A stretch of DNA of 21,193 nucleotides. Source: JBIOWF01 sp044868295. Lineage in GTDB: Bacteria; Actinomycetota; Actinomycetes; Streptosporangiales; Streptosporangiaceae. Made by a program: the position numbers and the translations under genes. Positions within the stretch are counted from its first letter, which is position 1. Every line of letters starts with the position of its first letter. The notes beneath the pieces are model-generated. The model made no database searches and was not told where the DNA came from. It saw only the letters and a list, made by a program, of their open reading frames with translations. Of the stretch, positions 19,950 through 21,193 are shown piece by piece. Location of the stretch: the NCBI GenBank assembly GCA_044868295.1, contig JBIOWF010000135.1, positions 1-21,193 of the forward strand, given 5' to 3'.

Positions 19950-21193
19950 GTGGCAAACGTCGGATGGGTCGGCCTCGGCAAGCTTGGCGCGCCATGCGCG
20001 CTCGCCCTTCAGCACCATGGCGGGCACGACGTCCTCGGCTACGACATCCGCCGAGACTCGGTCGAGCTGATGTTCCCCGAGGGTGGCGACCACGGCGAAC
20101 GCGGCTTCGGTGACCTGAGCGACCGGGGGCCGCTTAAGCTGGCCGATTCCATCGCCGATGTTGTCGCCCACGCCGACGTCGTGTTCGTCGCGGTTCAGAC
20201 GCCTCACGCGCCCAAGTACGGCGGGGAGATTCCGGCCCCGTACGAGACGCGGGACTTCGAGTATGCCTTCCTCGTCCAGGCCGTCCGGGACGTGTGCAAC
20301 GCCGCCCGCGAGCAGGGCAAACAGATCACACTCGTGGTCGTCTCAACAGTCCTGCCGGGCACGACGAACGCTCACCTGCGCGGGCTGCTGAACGGCTGGG
20401 TGACGCTCGTCTACTCACCGCTGTTTATCGCGATGAGCACGACGATCAACGACTTCCTGAACCCCGAGTTCGTGCTGATGGGGGCCGACAGGCCAGAGCA
20501 CACCCTGCCGGTCCAGCAGGTCTACGCCGCCGTCCATGACAGGCAGAGCTACGTCACCAGCATCGACTCGGCCGAGTTCATCAAGGTCGCGTACAACACG
20601 TTCATCTCGATGAAGATCGTGTGGGCGAACACGGTCATGGAGATCTGCCACAAGACCGGCGCCGACTGCGACGCTGTCGTGGACGCGCTCTCTCTGGCGA
20701 CGGACCGGATCATCTCCCCGGCCTACATGCGTGGCGGTATGGGAGACGGCGGGCACTGCCATCCGAGGGACCTGATCGCCCTCGCCGACCTGTCGCGCAA
20801 GCTGGAGGTCTCCGGCAACCTGTTCGGCTACCTCGCGACGGCGCGGGACCTGCAGTCCGAATGGCTCGCCGATCTCGTCCAGGGATGGGCTGACCTGACC
20901 GGCCTGCCCGTCGTCGTGCTCGGTAAGGCGTACAAGCCGGGAACGTCGTTGACGGGCGGCTCGCCCGCGCTGCTCCTCGCCCACCAGATCCGGCAGCGAG
21001 GCCTCGACGTCGTTCACTGGGATCCGCTTGCCGACGTCGACGACCGCCTTCACGCCGCACCACCGACCGAGCCGGGCGTGTACATGGTCGCTACCAAGCA
21101 CCCCCAGTTCGCCGACATCGCATGGGCGCCCGGCTCGATCGTCATCGACCCGTTCGGCTACATGCCGGACCAGGCAGGGGTGACCGTCATCCG
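19950..21193 (+). CDS. UDP-glucose/GDP-mannose dehydrogenase family enzyme, cut at the window end
   Basis: GTG 19950 follows the glycosyltransferase stop directly; 414 residues are present and the gene runs off the window. The N-terminal Rossmann motif is VGWVGLGKLGAP (4-15) with D32 for NAD binding. Further family marks are VSTVLPGTT (131-139), EFIKVAYNTF with K212 and N216, catalytic C270 in MGDGGHCHPRD, and VVVLGKAYKPGTSLTGGSPA (321-340). These enzymes oxidise the sugar C6 of a nucleotide sugar in two NAD-dependent steps. The substrate (UDP-glucose, UDP-GlcNAc or -ManNAc, GDP-mannose) cannot be read from sequence. The usual Asp and Arg before SPA are replaced by Leu and Gly, which may affect substrate binding. 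Confidence 0.88.
   Translation, partial: MANVGWVGLGKLGAPCALALQHHGGHDVLGYDIRRDSVELMFPEGGDHGERGFGDLSDRGPLKLADSIADVVAHADVVFVAVQTPHAPKYGGEIPAPYETRDFEYAFLVQAVRDVCNAAREQGKQITLVVVSTVLPGTTNAHLRGLLNGWVTLVYSPLFIAMSTTINDFLNPEFVLMGADRPEHTLPVQQVYAAVHDRQSYVTSIDSAEFIKVAYNTFISMKIVWANTVMEICHKTGADCDAVVDALSLATDRIISPAYMRGGMGDGGHCHPRDLIALADLSRKLEVSGNLFGYLATARDLQSEWLADLVQGWADLTGLPVVVLGKAYKPGTSLTGGSPALLLAHQIRQRGLDVVHWDPLADVDDRLHAAPPTEPGVYMVATKHPQFADIAWAPGSIVIDPFGYMPDQAGVTVI

Overview
The window looks like part of a tailed actinobacterial phage or prophage. It is GC-rich, all credible genes lie on the + strand, GTG and TTG starts are common, and several protein types are typical of actinophages (DUF5131, DUF6011, DUF4326, a YspA-type SLOG protein, an RNase AS-like exonuclease, BppU-like and minor tail proteins). 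No integrase, terminase, portal, capsid or host housekeeping block is visible, so a free phage genome and an integrated prophage cannot be told apart here. The host is probably a Streptomyces-like actinomycete, but the sequence does not fix the genus.

Positions 1-8394 hold a dense array of small accessory genes. It opens with the 3' end of a DUF5131 gene and includes a nucleotidyltransferase-like protein and the exonuclease. From 2756 to 8394 almost every start codon overlaps the previous stop codon by 1-23 bases, so the array is probably one translationally coupled operon. Many of its products are short and carry CxxC or CxC zinc-binding patterns. Positions 8436-9822 carry a 281-residue zinc-ribbon protein, a 61-residue protein, a promoter-like site, a strong intrinsic-type terminator and a small helix-turn-helix protein.

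Positions 9845-12085 hold the most unusual content: a structured leader followed by a complete N-acetylglucosamine-6-phosphate deacetylase (nagA) overlapping a complete ROK-family sugar kinase by four bases. The metal and catalytic residues of both are visible. The pair could turn GlcNAc into glucosamine-6-phosphate, and phage-type genes lie on both sides, so it looks like metabolic cargo. Positions 12130-14225 return to small phage genes (a two-helix membrane protein, a second copy of a domain also found at 3313-3609, a ribbon-helix-helix protein) and include a tRNA gene with a CAT anticodon behind a structured non-coding stretch.

Positions 14301-19300 are a virion structural module: a minor tail protein with a lectin-like C-terminal region, two further tail-type proteins, a small coiled-coil protein, a 614-residue protein built from about 30 repeats of 18 residues, and a BppU-like protein. 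Two sugar genes follow directly: a GT-A glycosyltransferase, and a UDP-glucose/GDP-mannose dehydrogenase family enzyme cut by the window end. The phage therefore carries two separate sets of sugar genes, one for amino-sugar phosphate metabolism and one for nucleotide-sugar oxidation and glycosyl transfer next to the tail genes. Whether they act together is inference.
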